Shown piece by piece: positions 1 to 9,471 of a DNA stretch of 64,000 bases (position 1 is its first letter; each line of letters begins with the position of its first letter). The position numbers were made by a program, and so were the translations under genes. Origin of the DNA: an uncultured Opitutaceae bacterium (GTDB lineage Bacteria > Verrucomicrobiota > Verrucomicrobiia > Opitutales > Opitutaceae); NCBI GenBank assembly GCA_951813085.1, contig OX638348.1:3543627-3607626 (forward strand), given 5' to 3'. The notes below the pieces were generated by a model, which worked only from the letters and a program-made list of their open reading frames with translations, searched no databases and was not told the DNA's origin.

Positions 1-87
1 GGCCAAACGACCCAGGACTTGATCCTTGGCGTCGACGATGACCCAGTCGCGTTTCACGGTTTCCTTCTTGGCGAGATATGTTTTCAT
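1..87 (-). CDS. rplM: 50S ribosomal protein L13, N-terminal part (cut by window start)
   Basis: The complement strand from an ATG at 85-87 reads 29 codons to the window edge, starting [20 protein letters not shown] and continuing KDQVLGRLA. This is the characteristic start of ribosomal protein L13: the W-x-x-x-D-A/G and VLGRLA segments are conserved in the family. L13 is an early assembly protein of the large ribosomal subunit. In most bacteria rpsI (S9) follows it, which here would lie outside the window. No good Shine-Dalgarno sits within 12 bases of the ATG. A TTGACA (complement of 134-139) lies about 50 bases upstream without a convincing -10. The porin gene upstream is on the same strand 108 bases away. 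Confidence 0.93.
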   Translation of the reverse strand, partial: MKTYLAKKETVKRDWVIVDAKDQVLGRLA

Positions 88-195
88 CGGATTTCGAGAA
101 AAAGAGGAGAACTCCTACCTTCCGGAGAAAGCATGTCAATGATTTTGCGAGTTTTTTTGCTAGGCTTTCAGCCCCGAATTCCTGAGTTGCAAACC

Positions 196-876
196 CTAGA
201 ATCCGATACGAATCGAAGTCGACCCATGAAAGTGGGCTTCCGGTGTAGGCGACCCCGGATCGCTGTCTGAATAGTGCGCCCCGATCGACAGCACCGCGTT
301 TTCATTCAGCTCAAATGGGAATACGACGTCGGCGCCGTAATAGAGGTACTTGCCTAGATCGTCTACATCCACCAGCCCGATGCGAGCTCCCAGCTCCACA
401 ACCGAGTTCGGGCCGATAGGCAGGTTATAAGTCGCGGATCCCTCGGAAGTGGTCGCATCCAGCTCCAGGTCCCGGTAGAGATAGAGTGACGCCGCGACGC
501 TCTTGATTTCACGTGTGATTCCAACGTAGGGCTCGAGCCGGTTCTCTCCGGTGGGAAAATAATAGTAAGCGGCTCCCACATCGAAGCTGGTATCTTCACC
601 GATGACCCAGGCCTGCCCCAGGTAGAAGTCGATCTCATCAGCCCACCGCTCCGGGGCTCCTCGGTTTTCGATCGGCTGAGCCGCCCAGATACCTGCGTAG
701 AAATCATCCTTTCCGAACTCGATAGAGGGATAAAAGACATTGTCGGCGAGCTGCGCTCCGCGAAAGACGTATTTGGTATCGAAGGTGAGATCCAAATTCA
801 GCGTATAGTCCTCCGCCTGGGAGCAGACTCCGTAGACGGAGGCGAGAAGTCCTAGAAATGCAGTTTTCAGATTCAT
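196..876 (-). CDS. TorF-like outer-membrane beta-barrel protein
   Basis: This 226-residue protein has a signal peptide (MNLKTAFLGLLASVYGVCSQA, likely cleaved after about residue 21). A series of alternating aromatic/polar strands follows, and the protein ends in phenylalanine, the usual C-terminal signal of BAM-assembled barrels. The first mature strand (LDLTFDTKYVFRGAQLADN) fits the opening of TIGR02001/TorF-type putative porins, where a Y-V-F-R-G motif is typical. The length also fits that family. It should lie in the outer membrane; the substrate is unknown. It stands alone upstream of rplM on the same strand, with no obvious terminator between them. Confidence 0.72.
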   Translation of the reverse strand: MNLKTAFLGLLASVYGVCSQAEDYTLNLDLTFDTKYVFRGAQLADNVFYPSIEFGKDDFYAGIWAAQPIENRGAPERWADEIDFYLGQAWVIGEDTSFDVGAAYYYFPTGENRLEPYVGITREIKSVAASLYLYRDLELDATTSEGSATYNLPIGPNSVVELGARIGLVDVDDLGKYLYYGADVVFPFELNENAVLSIGAHYSDSDPGSPTPEAHFHGSTSIRIGF

Positions 877-1070
877 TTTCGACTAGTTCGTGTAGCGATC
901 GGACAAAGGATTCAATGTTTAGGAGCTGGCTTCATAAATGGCGAGCCGAGAATTGGAAGCGTCCTGAACCGATTTTTTTCATTCAGAGCCCATATCCTAT
1001 CGAAGACCACCGAAAATTCGTCGCTATGCGTTACAATTTTCTAGATTAAAAACGCCACAGGCGAAATTCT

Positions 1071-1439
1071 ATGTCTATGAACTTCCAAAATGCAGGAGCG
1101 ATCTGCGCGACAATCGGCATCGCCTTGGGCGCTTTCGGGGCACACGCGCTAAAAGAGAGCCTATCTTCCAATGGGATGCTCGATGCTTGGGAGACCGCGG
1201 TCCTCTACCACCTGATCCATGCGGTATCCCTTTTCTTGCTCGCTGCAATCAACGCTAGCCACCCAATCGAGCGGGCTCGGCTAGCTATGGGGCTCTGGCT
1301 AGCGGGGATCGTCCTGTTTTCCGGTTCCCTTTATGGTCTGGCGCTGACTCAATGGTCCCTGCTTGGCCCAATAACTCCGATCGGCGGGCTCTGCTTCATG
1401 GCGGGCTGGGTCGTCCTCGCTTTACCGCGCAAGGCATAG
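1071..1439 (+). CDS. DUF423 family small membrane protein
   Basis: A 122-residue protein with four predicted hydrophobic segments (about residues 7-25, 44-62, 72-92 and 97-117). The N-terminal GIALGAFGAHALK segment is the hallmark of DUF423 (the YgdD family), and the central ETAVLYHLIHAVSLFLL with its paired histidine also fits. It is an inner-membrane protein of unknown biochemical role. The start may be ATG 1071 or the second ATG at 1077; neither has a clear ribosome binding site. cca begins 12 bases downstream, so the two are probably cotranscribed. Confidence 0.85.
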   Translation: MSMNFQNAGAICATIGIALGAFGAHALKESLSSNGMLDAWETAVLYHLIHAVSLFLLAAINASHPIERARLAMGLWLAGIVLFSGSLYGLALTQWSLLGPITPIGGLCFMAGWVVLALPRKA

Positions 1440-1451
1440 CCTCCAACTCCG

Positions 1452-2891
1452 ATGCCCGATGTCCCACAGCGCGCTCGATTCAACTTCGAGGTCCCCGTAA
1501 ACCTGAGGACCGCGCTGGACCTATTAAAAAAGAAGGGGGGGCAGTGCCGACTGGTCGGCGGATGCGTCCGCGACGCGCTTCTTGGGACTAGACCAAAGGA
1601 TTTCGACATCGAAGTCTACGGATTGGAGCTGGAGGCGATCATAGAGACCCTGAAATCGATCGGTAAAACCGACCTCGTCGGTAAATCCTTCGCGGTAGTG
1701 AAACTCTGGCGAAACGGAAGCGAGTTCGACTTCTCCGTCCCGCGCAAGGAGTTGAAATCGGGCGCCGGCCATCGTGGCTTCGATATCCAGACAGACATCC
1801 ACCTAGACCCCAAATCCGCCCTGAAGCGCCGCGATTTCACCATCAACGCCCTGCAATACGATCCGGATACCGAAGAGATCGTCGACTACTTCGGAGGACG
1901 GGAAGATCTCGAGAAAGGCATTCTGCGGCACGTGAGCTCTGCGTTTGCCGAAGATCCGCTTCGCGCGCTGCGAGCCGTGCAATTCGCAGGACGATTCGGA
2001 CTTTCGCTCGATTCGCGAACCGCAGAACTTTGTAGATCCATGAAGCGAGAGTTCGCCACCCTGGCAAAGGAACGGATCTGGGGAGAATGGGAGAAATGGG
2101 CGACCCAATCGACTGCGCCCTCAAGGGGACTTGCAGTTTTAGTGGACTGCGGCTGGATAACGTTTTTTCCCGAGCTCAACGCGCTCGCGCGTCTCCCCCA
2201 GGACCCGGAATGGCATCCGGAAGGAGATGCGCTTACGCACACCCAGCATTGCGTCGATGCATTGGTTCAGTCCGAAGCCTGGCGCGAGAGCAATTCGCAC
2301 CAACGCGCAATTCTCATGTTCGGTGTCCTATGCCATGACCTAGGCAAGGCGCGGTGCACTCGATTCGCCGAGAAGAACGGGAAACTGCGGTGGATCAGCC
2401 CCGGACACGATCAAGAAAGCGGCTGGCTTTCGCAGGACTTCCTTGAGCGCATAGGAGCGCCGCTCTCTTTAGCAGAGAAAGTGAAGCCGTTTGTAGAGAA
2501 TCATCACTTTCTAAACTCGTTTTCCAATGGGGCCCCTTCGGATGCGTCTTTGCGTCGCCTTTCAAGTCGCATTCATCCCGCAACGACCTATGAGCTTCTG
2601 GAAGTGATGCGGGCAGACCACTTGGGCAGGCCCCGGCTCCTATCCGAACCTCAGGAAAAGCGGCTCGGTGAATTCGAGTGTCGCATCGAGGTGCTCGCAG
2701 TGAGGGACGCTGCCCAAAAACCGATTTTGCTAGGACGCCATCTTATCGAACAAGGGCATTCGCCTGGACCCGATTTCAAACTCATATTGGACAAGGCCTA
2801 TGACGCGCAGCTCGAAGGCGTTTTCGACGACCTAAAAGGCGCGCTGGAATGGGCGCGGGCTGAATCTTGGGGCAGTTCGAGCGACTCCTAA
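1452..2891 (+). CDS. cca: CCA tRNA nucleotidyltransferase / poly(A) polymerase family with HD domain
   Basis: A 479-residue class II nucleotidyltransferase. The N-terminal catalytic domain shows [12 protein letters not shown] (about residues 34-45) and the D-F-D metal-binding pair (D50, D52), followed by the R-R-D-F-T-I-N-A motif near 126-133 and the RNA-binding neck [16 protein letters not shown] (about 168-183). A C-terminal HD phosphohydrolase domain has H266 and HDLGK (H295/D296). The enzyme adds or repairs the 3'-CCA of tRNAs; the HD part gives phosphatase/phosphodiesterase activity in the E. coli type. A poly(A) polymerase role cannot be excluded by sequence alone. The stop codon overlaps that of the convergent tal gene (TAA 2889-2891 against TAG complement 2888-2890). 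Confidence 0.9.
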   Translation: MPDVPQRARFNFEVPVNLRTALDLLKKKGGQCRLVGGCVRDALLGTRPKDFDIEVYGLELEAIIETLKSIGKTDLVGKSFAVVKLWRNGSEFDFSVPRKELKSGAGHRGFDIQTDIHLDPKSALKRRDFTINALQYDPDTEEIVDYFGGREDLEKGILRHVSSAFAEDPLRALRAVQFAGRFGLSLDSRTAELCRSMKREFATLAKERIWGEWEKWATQSTAPSRGLAVLVDCGWITFFPELNALARLPQDPEWHPEGDALTHTQHCVDALVQSEAWRESNSHQRAILMFGVLCHDLGKARCTRFAEKNGKLRWISPGHDQESGWLSQDFLERIGAPLSLAEKVKPFVENHHFLNSFSNGAPSDASLRRLSSRIHPATTYELLEVMRADHLGRPRLLSEPQEKRLGEFECRIEVLAVRDAAQKPILLGRHLIEQGHSPGPDFKLILDKAYDAQLEGVFDDLKGALEWARAESWGSSSDS

Positions 2892-3862
2892 GAGAGCTTA
2901 TCCTGGATCATCGCTTCGAGCTTTCGGATATCGACAGCGAAATTCCGTATGCCTTCGGCCGTTTTCTCAGTGGCCATCGCGTCTTCGTTCATTAGCCAAC
3001 GAAACGATTTCTCCGTAATTTCGATGTGCTCAAGATCCTTCGTTTGAGCCGATTCAACGCTGAGCTTTCTTTTGATCGGGTCTGAACTCGACTGCAATTC
3101 GGACAATAAGCCCGGGGATATGGTTAGCAAATCGCATCCAGCTAACTCTATGATCTCACCTTTATTCCTGAAGCTAGCCCCCATCACTTCGGTATTGTAT
3201 CCAAATTTCTTATAATAATTATAGATGCTCTGTACCGACTGCACACCCGGGTCATCTTGCACCGTATATTCCTGACCCGTCTTCGCCTTGAACCAGTCCA
3301 TGATTCTCCCTACAAACGGAGATATGAGCGTAATGCCAGACTCCGCGCAATGAATCGCCTGCACGAGGGAGAATAAAAGTGTAAGGTTGCAATGGATACC
3401 TTCTTTTTCCAATTCCTTGGCTGCATTAATTCCTTCCCAGGTAGAGGCGATTTTAATGAGTACTCGATCCGAATCGATTCCTTTGGAGCGATACAATTCG
3501 ATTATCTCACGCGCTTTGGCAATCGTTCCTTCCGTATCGTAGGAAAGGCGAGCATCTACTTCCGTGGAGACACGACCGGGAATAATATTCAAAATTTCGA
3601 TACCGAAAAACACAAGCAATTCGTTAGCGACCGCGTCCACAAGAGCTTGCCCCGACAATCCGCTACCGCGGTGCACTGACACCGCTTGATCGGCCAAGCT
3701 CGCATATTCCGGTTTCTCTACCGCCTTTAATATCAGGGTCGGATTCGTCGTAGCATCACGCGGTTCATACTCCTGAATTGATTGAAAGTCGCCGATATCG
3801 GCAACGACGATGGTGAATTGCTTGAGTTGATCGAGTTGATTCAAGGCAGAGATATCTGTCAT
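2888..3862 (-). CDS. tal: Transaldolase
   Basis: 324 residues, close to the length of E. coli TalB (317). Conserved transaldolase segments are visible: DATTNPTLI (36-44), the strand [13 protein letters not shown] with the Schiff-base lysine K137, and [12 protein letters not shown]. The enzyme moves a dihydroxyacetone unit between sedoheptulose-7-phosphate and glyceraldehyde-3-phosphate in the non-oxidative pentose phosphate pathway, in the cytoplasm. It is divergent from the SIS gene, sharing a 162-base promoter region, and convergent with cca with overlapping stops. Confidence 0.97.
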   Translation of the reverse strand: MTDISALNQLDQLKQFTIVVADIGDFQSIQEYEPRDATTNPTLILKAVEKPEYASLADQAVSVHRGSGLSGQALVDAVANELLVFFGIEILNIIPGRVSTEVDARLSYDTEGTIAKAREIIELYRSKGIDSDRVLIKIASTWEGINAAKELEKEGIHCNLTLLFSLVQAIHCAESGITLISPFVGRIMDWFKAKTGQEYTVQDDPGVQSVQSIYNYYKKFGYNTEVMGASFRNKGEIIELAGCDLLTISPGLLSELQSSSDPIKRKLSVESAQTKDLEHIEITEKSFRWLMNEDAMATEKTAEGIRNFAVDIRKLEAMIQDKLS

Positions 3863-4024
3863 AGGTCTATCGGTTTAGGGAACGCGCGGCTCGAATCGCT
3901 CGCCATGAGCCCGCATTCCTTTTGAATTGGCTTATTGCAAATCGGTTCCGAAACCGCAATTTCTAACTGCGACATAAGGGCTTATTCACGAGTCCTTTCA
4001 AATTCGTAACGCAAAACAATCGCT

Positions 4025-4747
4025 GTGCTAAAAGAAGAGTACCTTAAAACGAGCCTATCGCTACTCGAAAGGGTCTATCAGGAGAACCGATCAACACTGG
4101 AAACGGTAGCTCCCTTGATCGCTAAAACCGTGAGCTCGGGGGGAGTCATTCACACGTTCGGCAGCGGTCATTCAGAAATCATCGGGAGAGAGATGGTAGG
4201 ACGCGCAGGGGGGCTGGTTTGCGTCAGCGCCCTATTGGACACGACTGGTGGCTTCATCGAGAATCTGCCCGGCTACGGAAAAGCGCTCGCGGCTCGCTAC
4301 GACCGCAATCACGGTCTGAAGGAAGGAGAGTTCATTATCGTCATTTCGAATTCCGGCAAGAACTGCTCGCCCATTGAAGTCGCCGAGTACGCGAAAGAAA
4401 AGGGCCTTACCGTGATCGCTCTCACGTCGATGGAAATGACTAAGCAAGTCGAAACTACCCACGCGACGGGCGAAAAGCTGTATGAAATTGCTGATTACAC
4501 GCTAGACAGCTGCGGCGTTATGGGCGACGCGGTGGTAGAGCTGCCGGGCCGCGATCAATCGGCAGGGCCGACATCGACGATGGCAGGGGCGTTGCTTATC
4601 AATCTACTGCAAATGGAGGTTCTGGAAATTCTCGCCGCGAGCGACGCATCGATTCCTCTCCTTCGGAGCCAGAATATCGAGGGAGCCATGGAAGCCAATA
4701 TCGAGCTGGCCCGCAGCTACAGGGGTCGACTGAGCAAGCCGCTGTAG
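4025..4747 (+). CDS. SIS-domain sugar-phosphate binding protein (UPF0309-like)
   Basis: A 240-residue protein starting with GTG. It carries one SIS domain: GGVIHTFGSGHSEIIGREM (about 38-56) forms the first sugar-phosphate loop, EFIIVISNSGKNCSPIEVA (about 106-124) is the phosphate-binding strand-turn-helix, and LTVIALTSME follows. The overall pattern, including GRAGGL and DQSAGPTSTMAGALL, fits the UPF0309 group. SIS proteins of this kind isomerise, deaminate or sense phosphosugars; the exact substrate is not predictable here. It shares an intergenic region with divergent tal, which is compatible with a link to sugar-phosphate metabolism. Confidence 0.8.
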   Translation: MLKEEYLKTSLSLLERVYQENRSTLETVAPLIAKTVSSGGVIHTFGSGHSEIIGREMVGRAGGLVCVSALLDTTGGFIENLPGYGKALAARYDRNHGLKEGEFIIVISNSGKNCSPIEVAEYAKEKGLTVIALTSMEMTKQVETTHATGEKLYEIADYTLDSCGVMGDAVVELPGRDQSAGPTSTMAGALLINLLQMEVLEILAASDASIPLLRSQNIEGAMEANIELARSYRGRLSKPL

Positions 4748-4832
4748 CCGATCGATATCCGAGCATTGCGCCAGTGCATTATTGCGTTGAGTTCCCGACC
4801 TTTTCAATGCTGGTTCAAATCGCGCCCCGAAC

Positions 4833-5189
4833 ATGTTCCAAGTCACCTTCAGCGATCAGTGCCTGAAAGAGCTCAGCAAGATTGAAACCCTCGAGCAACT
4901 CGAGGTGATCGGTCCCTTGAGCCAGCTTTCCGAGTTGCAGCTCAACAATCCCAAAGAGCCGCTGGGGCGCCTTTCCCGGGGTAAAAAGACCGTCTACCGA
5001 TTGCGTTCAGGAGAATACCGCCTGTATTTTGAACGCGATGGAATTACGCTGCACACGGTTTGTATTCTCCACAAGAACACGCTCACCGACTTCATTTTCA
5101 GAACGAAGCTGCCTATTTCCGAAGAGCAGCTTGTGGAACAGCACTCGTCGTTCTGGAAATATCTGGAAACCTTGACTCGACCCAACTGA
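4833..5189 (+). CDS. RelE/ParE-fold protein without an adjacent antitoxin
   Basis: 118 residues. The middle and C-terminal parts (LSRGKKTVYRLRSGEYRLYF, then GITLHTVCILHKNTLTDFIF) have the arrangement of RelE/ParE-fold toxins: basic residues before a Y-R-L-R-x-G-E-Y-R strand, then two further beta strands. The N-terminal helices are longer than in a minimal RelE. No antitoxin-sized ORF lies next to it. It sits three bases before the likely TTG start of pssA, so the two are probably translated from one message. It may be a domesticated RNA-binding or RNase protein rather than a toxin; that is inference. Confidence 0.6.
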   Translation: MFQVTFSDQCLKELSKIETLEQLEVIGPLSQLSELQLNNPKEPLGRLSRGKKTVYRLRSGEYRLYFERDGITLHTVCILHKNTLTDFIFRTKLPISEEQLVEQHSSFWKYLETLTRPN

Positions 5190-5191
5190 TT

Positions 5192-6043
5192 TTGACCTCT
5201 CAAGACGCGCCGTCCGATTCCCAAAAGGAACCCATCGACAGCTCCCAGGCCAGCCGGATCTATTTGCTCCCCAATTTGTTTACGGCTGGGAACCTGTTTT
5301 GCGGGTTTATGGCGATTATGAAGTGCATCCAGGCCCGCTATAATGTCATTTTGGATGCCCCCGACGAAAGTCCGGCCCAGCTCTACACAGAGGCCGTGCT
5401 CTTTATCCTGGGCGGCATGCTTTGCGATTCCTTGGACGGACGCGTCGCCCGCCTCGGCGGAAGGGAGTCCCTTTTCGGGAAGGAATTCGATTCGATCGTA
5501 GACATGGTTTCGTTCGGTCTGGCGCCGGCATTGATGGTGCTCTTCCTGATTTTGAATCCTGAGGAAAGCCTGTTCTTCAAGAATATTGGGCTCTTCCTTA
5601 GCTTCATCTACTTGCTTTGCGCTGGAGTCAGGCTCGCGCGATTCAATGTCATCACGCATCCACTGATCTATCCGGCCAATATAGACCGATCTAACAGCGA
5701 CTTCATCGGTCTGCCCGTCCCGGCTGCCGCGGGAATGATCGCTACCCTCGTGCTCGTAATCAGCAAGCACGACCTGCAACGTTGGGCAGTAGCGCTCCCG
5801 TTCTTAATGCTCTTCATCTCTTACTTGATGGTAAGCCCTATCCGCTACCCGAGTTTCAAGAATGTGGACTGGAACACTAAGGTCCGACTGAGGACATTCA
5901 TTCTGATGCTAGCGTTAGGGGCTGCGGTGTACATGTATCGCCAATACGCGCTCGTTCTCGCCTTCCTCGGCTATCTCTTCTACGGAGTTGTTCGCCATCT
6001 CCTGATGATTCAGCGAATTAGACGCAAGTCGCAGTCGAAATAA
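5192..6043 (+). CDS. pssA: CDP-diacylglycerol-serine O-phosphatidyltransferase
   Basis: Integral membrane CDP-alcohol phosphatidyltransferase that makes phosphatidylserine, the precursor of phosphatidylethanolamine. The complete family motif D-G-x2-A-R-x8-G-x3-D-x3-D is present as LDGRVARLGG followed by FGKEFDSIVDMVSFG. The protein opens with YLLPNLFTAGNLFCGF, typical of PssA type II, and has about eight hydrophobic helices. The frame is open from ATG 5060, which would overlap the upstream gene by 130 bases and add 44 residues that do not look like the family. TTG at 5192, directly after the upstream stop, gives a normal N-terminus, so it is preferred; the exact start is uncertain. Confidence 0.88.
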   Translation: MTSQDAPSDSQKEPIDSSQASRIYLLPNLFTAGNLFCGFMAIMKCIQARYNVILDAPDESPAQLYTEAVLFILGGMLCDSLDGRVARLGGRESLFGKEFDSIVDMVSFGLAPALMVLFLILNPEESLFFKNIGLFLSFIYLLCAGVRLARFNVITHPLIYPANIDRSNSDFIGLPVPAAAGMIATLVLVISKHDLQRWAVALPFLMLFISYLMVSPIRYPSFKNVDWNTKVRLRTFILMLALGAAVYMYRQYALVLAFLGYLFYGVVRHLLMIQRIRRKSQSK

Positions 6044-6072
6044 GGTTTTCAGAAATCCACTAACAACTCGTG

Positions 6073-6099
6073 AAAAACCTCGTAACAAGAAGGTTTTTT
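6073..6099 (+). terminator. Possible intrinsic terminator after pssA
   Basis: An 8-bp stem AAAAACCT / AGGTTTTT (6073-6080 with 6091-6098) encloses a 10-base loop and runs into a T tract. It lies 30 bases after the pssA stop. The stem is A/T-dominated and therefore weak, but the position and the T run fit a terminator. Confidence 0.45.
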
Positions 6100-6308
6100 G
6101 GAAATTTTTCCACATTTTGGTGTGCAATCCCCAATGTTCTCGCCAACAATCGACATTTGGATTACCCAACAAGTTATTCGCAGGCACGTAGTTAAGCTTG
6201 TAATCCATCTAATTCACAGAGCATACTAATACGAATAAATTAGTTTATATATTAAAACCTTATTCATTCGAATTGTCAGTAACTAGAAATTACTCCTAAT
6301 TACACCCA

Positions 6309-7454
6309 ATGAAATTCAAAATCCACCGCGGCCACTTCAGCAATGGTCTCCAGCAAGTCCTCAACGTCGTTGGTTCGAAAGCGTCCATGCCGATACTCAG
6401 CAACGTGCTGATCGAAGCCGATGGCGAAACGCTTTCGTTGACCACCACCAATCTCGACCTTGGGATTTGCGCCCGGATTAAGGCCAACGTCGAAGAAGCA
6501 GGGGCGATCACGCTGCCGGTTAAACGCCTAGCGACGATTGCGAAGGAGCTGCCCAACAGCGATGTCAAAGTGGAAGCCTCCCCTAGCAACCAGGTGAAGA
6601 TCGCCTCAGGAGGGTCCCTGTTCAAGATCATGGGGATCAGTCGCGACGAATTCCCTGCATTGCCCGAATTTGCGGATGATCGCTCCTTTACGATCAAGCA
6701 ATCGAACCTAGCGGGAATCCTCAAGAGCGTATCTTATGCACAGTCTTCGGACGAGACGCGATACATGCTCAACGGCGTCTATTTTACGTTCACCGAACCC
6801 GAGGATTCCGATGGCTCCGGCAAGCTCAGCCTCGTCGCAACCGATGGTAGGCGGCTAGCTAAGATCGATCATGACATGGAGGTCGGAGAAGGCCTTTCGG
6901 GGAGCCTCATACTCCCAGCGAAGACGGTTTCGGAGCTGACGCGTTTGCTCGACAAAGGTGAAAACCTGAAGATTGCGTTCAATGATCGGCGGGTTGCTTT
7001 CCAGATTCACACAAAGGATGAGGCCGAAGGATTCGTCGGCGATATCCTGCTCGTATCGAAAGTCGTCGAAGGAAATTATCCAAATTATCAACAGGTTATT
7101 CCCAAGGAAACGCACCAGCGAATCAAGGTCGAGCGCGAGCTCTTCCTGCAGTCGATCCACCGCGCCGCCTTGGTCGCTACGGACAAGTCGAATTCGGTCA
7201 AGATTCAGATCAGCAACAATCTCATGGAGCTAAGTGCTTCGAGCCCGGACTTCGGTGAATCCCATGAGTCGCTAGCCATCGATTACAGCGGTCCCGATCT
7301 GCAAGTAGCGTTCAATCCAGCATTCCTGATGGACCCGCTAAAAGCGCTCTCGAAAGACGAGATCTTCTTCGAGTTGAAGGACGAGGTAAGCCCGGGCGTC
7401 TTCAAGACGCTGGAGAGCTTCCTATGCGTGATCATGCCGGTCCGTTACACCTGA
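6309..7454 (+). CDS. dnaN: DNA polymerase III beta subunit (sliding clamp)
   Basis: 381 residues, the usual length of the bacterial clamp (E. coli 366). It has the typical opening ([17 protein letters not shown], then [15 protein letters not shown]), [27 protein letters not shown], and a C-terminal VIMPVR that lines the binding pocket for polymerase and other clamp-binding peptides. It forms a ring-shaped dimer that tethers DNA polymerase III. dnaA is not adjacent in this window. The 265-base AT-rich leader upstream contains one near-match to a DnaA box (TTTTCCACA, 6106-6114) and may regulate dnaN. Confidence 0.97.
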   Translation: MKFKIHRGHFSNGLQQVLNVVGSKASMPILSNVLIEADGETLSLTTTNLDLGICARIKANVEEAGAITLPVKRLATIAKELPNSDVKVEASPSNQVKIASGGSLFKIMGISRDEFPALPEFADDRSFTIKQSNLAGILKSVSYAQSSDETRYMLNGVYFTFTEPEDSDGSGKLSLVATDGRRLAKIDHDMEVGEGLSGSLILPAKTVSELTRLLDKGENLKIAFNDRRVAFQIHTKDEAEGFVGDILLVSKVVEGNYPNYQQVIPKETHQRIKVERELFLQSIHRAALVATDKSNSVKIQISNNLMELSASSPDFGESHESLAIDYSGPDLQVAFNPAFLMDPLKALSKDEIFFELKDEVSPGVFKTLESFLCVIMPVRYT

Positions 7455-7556
7455 TCGCAGAGGCCTATAATTTGTTTGATTCACCTGTCGTCAGGTCGCC
7501 ATTTTTGGTCGGATGACTTGACAGTCGGGCTATTCTAGACTTTGCGCTCTCGTTTA

Positions 7557-8450
7557 ATGGATTTAGCTAATACACTCGAAATAGACGGACAATGGGCGAT
7601 CTCATTGCTTATAGCGCTTTTGATCGCTCTTGGCTTCGTCAATAGCCGCACTAATTCGATCATGGTCGGCATCATGAATCGCTGGGCTCGATGGCTATGC
7701 GTTTCGGGCAGCCTCGCGTTCCTAGTATATAAAATGGAGTGGGCGGATCGACCTTTTTGGTCGCTCGCGATCATATTCTTCCTTTTCTGGCTTCTCATTG
7801 AAACGTTCTATACCTGGCTGGCGATCAGCGCTATGAGCCTAGGTAGCCTGAATCTATTCCCTCAGTTTCGGAGCAATAGCACGGGAGAGGAATGGCCCGC
7901 GCAAAAGACGCTGATCGATCTGCGGGCCTGGCTGAAGAAGAACCATTTCAAGAAGCGCCAAGCGCTCTTGGCGGATATTGGTGATGGAGTCGATATTCGC
8001 TCATCCATATATCAAGACGACACAGGCTCTATACGTGCGCAGATACTTTTTATACCTCAGGCCACCGGTCTTGTAAGCCACTGCCTTTCCTTTACCTCTG
8101 AGACGAAGGCGGGAGAGCGCTTGATCACGGACAATATGAATACGCCCTATGGCGGCTTCTATCCGGAAAATTGGAGCGTTATTCGAAAGCCTTGGTCAAG
8201 GAGCGCGGAAAAACTCTTGAAGGTACACCGCAACCGTATTCAAGATTTGGATTTAGATTTATATGAGATTGATCCGCTCGATGACATCAATCAACAGCAA
8301 GGCGTTTTGGAGCGAATCAACATTCAAGCTGGGTTTCTCTTCCCCCCTCACCTTCATGAGGAGATGGGGCGAATCACCTGGGAGGGTCGATATCGCGTCT
8401 GGAAGGAAGTTTGGCTTCTCAATTACTTTGGCGTAACGGGTAGCAGTTAG
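7557..8450 (+). CDS. Hypothetical membrane protein
   Basis: I do not recognise the family. From ATG 7557 (MDLANTLEIDG) the protein has 297 residues; an upstream in-frame TTG at 7542 would add five. The first third has three hydrophobic segments (about residues 13-30, 42-58 and 67-90). A soluble domain of about 200 residues follows and includes WSVIRKPWSRSAEKLLKVH and ends ITWEGRYRVWKEVWLLNYFG. A TTGACA at 7518-7523 lies upstream but no good -10 is at 17 bases. It converges on moaA with a 10-base gap. Confidence 0.7.
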   Translation: MDLANTLEIDGQWAISLLIALLIALGFVNSRTNSIMVGIMNRWARWLCVSGSLAFLVYKMEWADRPFWSLAIIFFLFWLLIETFYTWLAISAMSLGSLNLFPQFRSNSTGEEWPAQKTLIDLRAWLKKNHFKKRQALLADIGDGVDIRSSIYQDDTGSIRAQILFIPQATGLVSHCLSFTSETKAGERLITDNMNTPYGGFYPENWSVIRKPWSRSAEKLLKVHRNRIQDLDLDLYEIDPLDDINQQQGVLERINIQAGFLFPPHLHEEMGRITWEGRYRVWKEVWLLNYFGVTGSS

Positions 8451-8460
8451 GCGGCCAGGC

Positions 8461-9471
8461 CTAGCCACCAATATAAGACATCTCGATCTTGTCTGTGGCG
8501 CTCGACTCGTTCGAGCGTTCCTCCGAGTAACGATCTGCTCGATTGCTCCAGATTTTGGCTAGCAGTTCTACCATTTGATCCTCGCTCGAACTGTTCCTCA
8601 GGGATTGCTTCAAGTCGTGACCCTTAGTGGCGAAAAGGCAAGTAAACAGCTTGCCATCAGCCGAAAGGCGTGCCCGATTGCAATCGGAACAAAACGGTTT
8701 TGTAATTGAATTAATGATACCAAACTCAACGGGAATGTCGGTATATCGATATCGAGCGGCCACTTCACCGCGATAGTTTGGGTCTACTGGCTCAAACGAG
8801 AACTCGCTACGAATACTGTTTAGAAGCTCCTTGGCGGAGACCACCTCCGATGACTTCCACTGGTTGGTGTTTCCTACATCCATGTACTCGATAAATCGGA
8901 GCGTAATGCTCTTCTCTCGGAAGTAGCGAATCATAGGGAGCGTTTCTGAATCGTTGATGCCTTTTTGAACAACCATATTGACCTTAACTTTCAGGTCGGC
9001 AGCTTTCGCAGCGTCGATTCCATCAAGGACGGATTGAACGTTGCCTCGATCGCCATTCATTAATTTGAAGGTTTTCTCGTTCAGGCTGTCTAGGCTTACG
9101 TTAATGCGAGTTAGCCCTGCATTCTTGAGTGCGCCTGCGTATCGAGGAAGGAGCGCTCCATTGGTCGTAAGCGATAGGTCCTTTATTGTGCCTGTCTGGT
9201 GGATACGCTCCACCAACGAAACCAGATCTTTTCGGAGAAGCGGTTCGCCGCCCGTGAGGCGTACCTTTTCAATCCCAAGTCGAGCGAAACTCTTCACCAA
9301 GCTTACGATTTCCTCGTTCGTGAGAATTTCGCTCTTGGGAAGGAACGCATACCCGGGACCGAATACTTCCTTTGGCATACAGTAGGCGCATCTGAAATTG
9401 CATTGGTCCGTTACGGAAATGCGCAGGTCGCGAAGGGGCCGACGGAGCTTATCTATCGCAGCGCCGCTCAT
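8461..9471 (-). CDS. moaA: GTP 3',8-cyclase (molybdenum cofactor biosynthesis)
   Basis: A 336-residue radical SAM enzyme making (8S)-3',8-cyclo-7,8-dihydroguanosine triphosphate, the first step of molybdopterin synthesis. The N-terminal cluster cysteines are C24, C28 and C31 in CNFRCAYC; the C-terminal [4Fe-4S] cluster that binds GTP uses C261, C264 and C278 (CSDCNRARLSADGKLFTC). RLTGGEPLLR and the essential C-terminal Gly-Gly tail (SYIGG) are intact. Its start overlaps the end of the upstream cinA gene by four bases, indicating translational coupling. No other moa/moe genes are visible. Confidence 0.97.
   Translation of the reverse strand: MSGAAIDKLRRPLRDLRISVTDQCNFRCAYCMPKEVFGPGYAFLPKSEILTNEEIVSLVKSFARLGIEKVRLTGGEPLLRKDLVSLVERIHQTGTIKDLSLTTNGALLPRYAGALKNAGLTRINVSLDSLNEKTFKLMNGDRGNVQSVLDGIDAAKAADLKVKVNMVVQKGINDSETLPMIRYFREKSITLRFIEYMDVGNTNQWKSSEVVSAKELLNSIRSEFSFEPVDPNYRGEVAARYRYTDIPVEFGIINSITKPFCSDCNRARLSADGKLFTCLFATKGHDLKQSLRNSSSEDQMVELLAKIWSNRADRYSEERSNESSATDKIEMSYIGG

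Noticed and set aside
19-270. Plus-strand 83-residue ORF at the window start
   Set aside because: It is antisense to rplM and to the 3' end of the porin gene and has no family features.
858-1049. 63-residue ORF upstream of DUF423
   Set aside because: No start signal, no family pattern, overlaps the start of the divergent porin gene.
7518-7546. Sigma-70 promoter TTGACA before the membrane protein gene at 7557
   Set aside because: No acceptable -10 at 16-18 bases.
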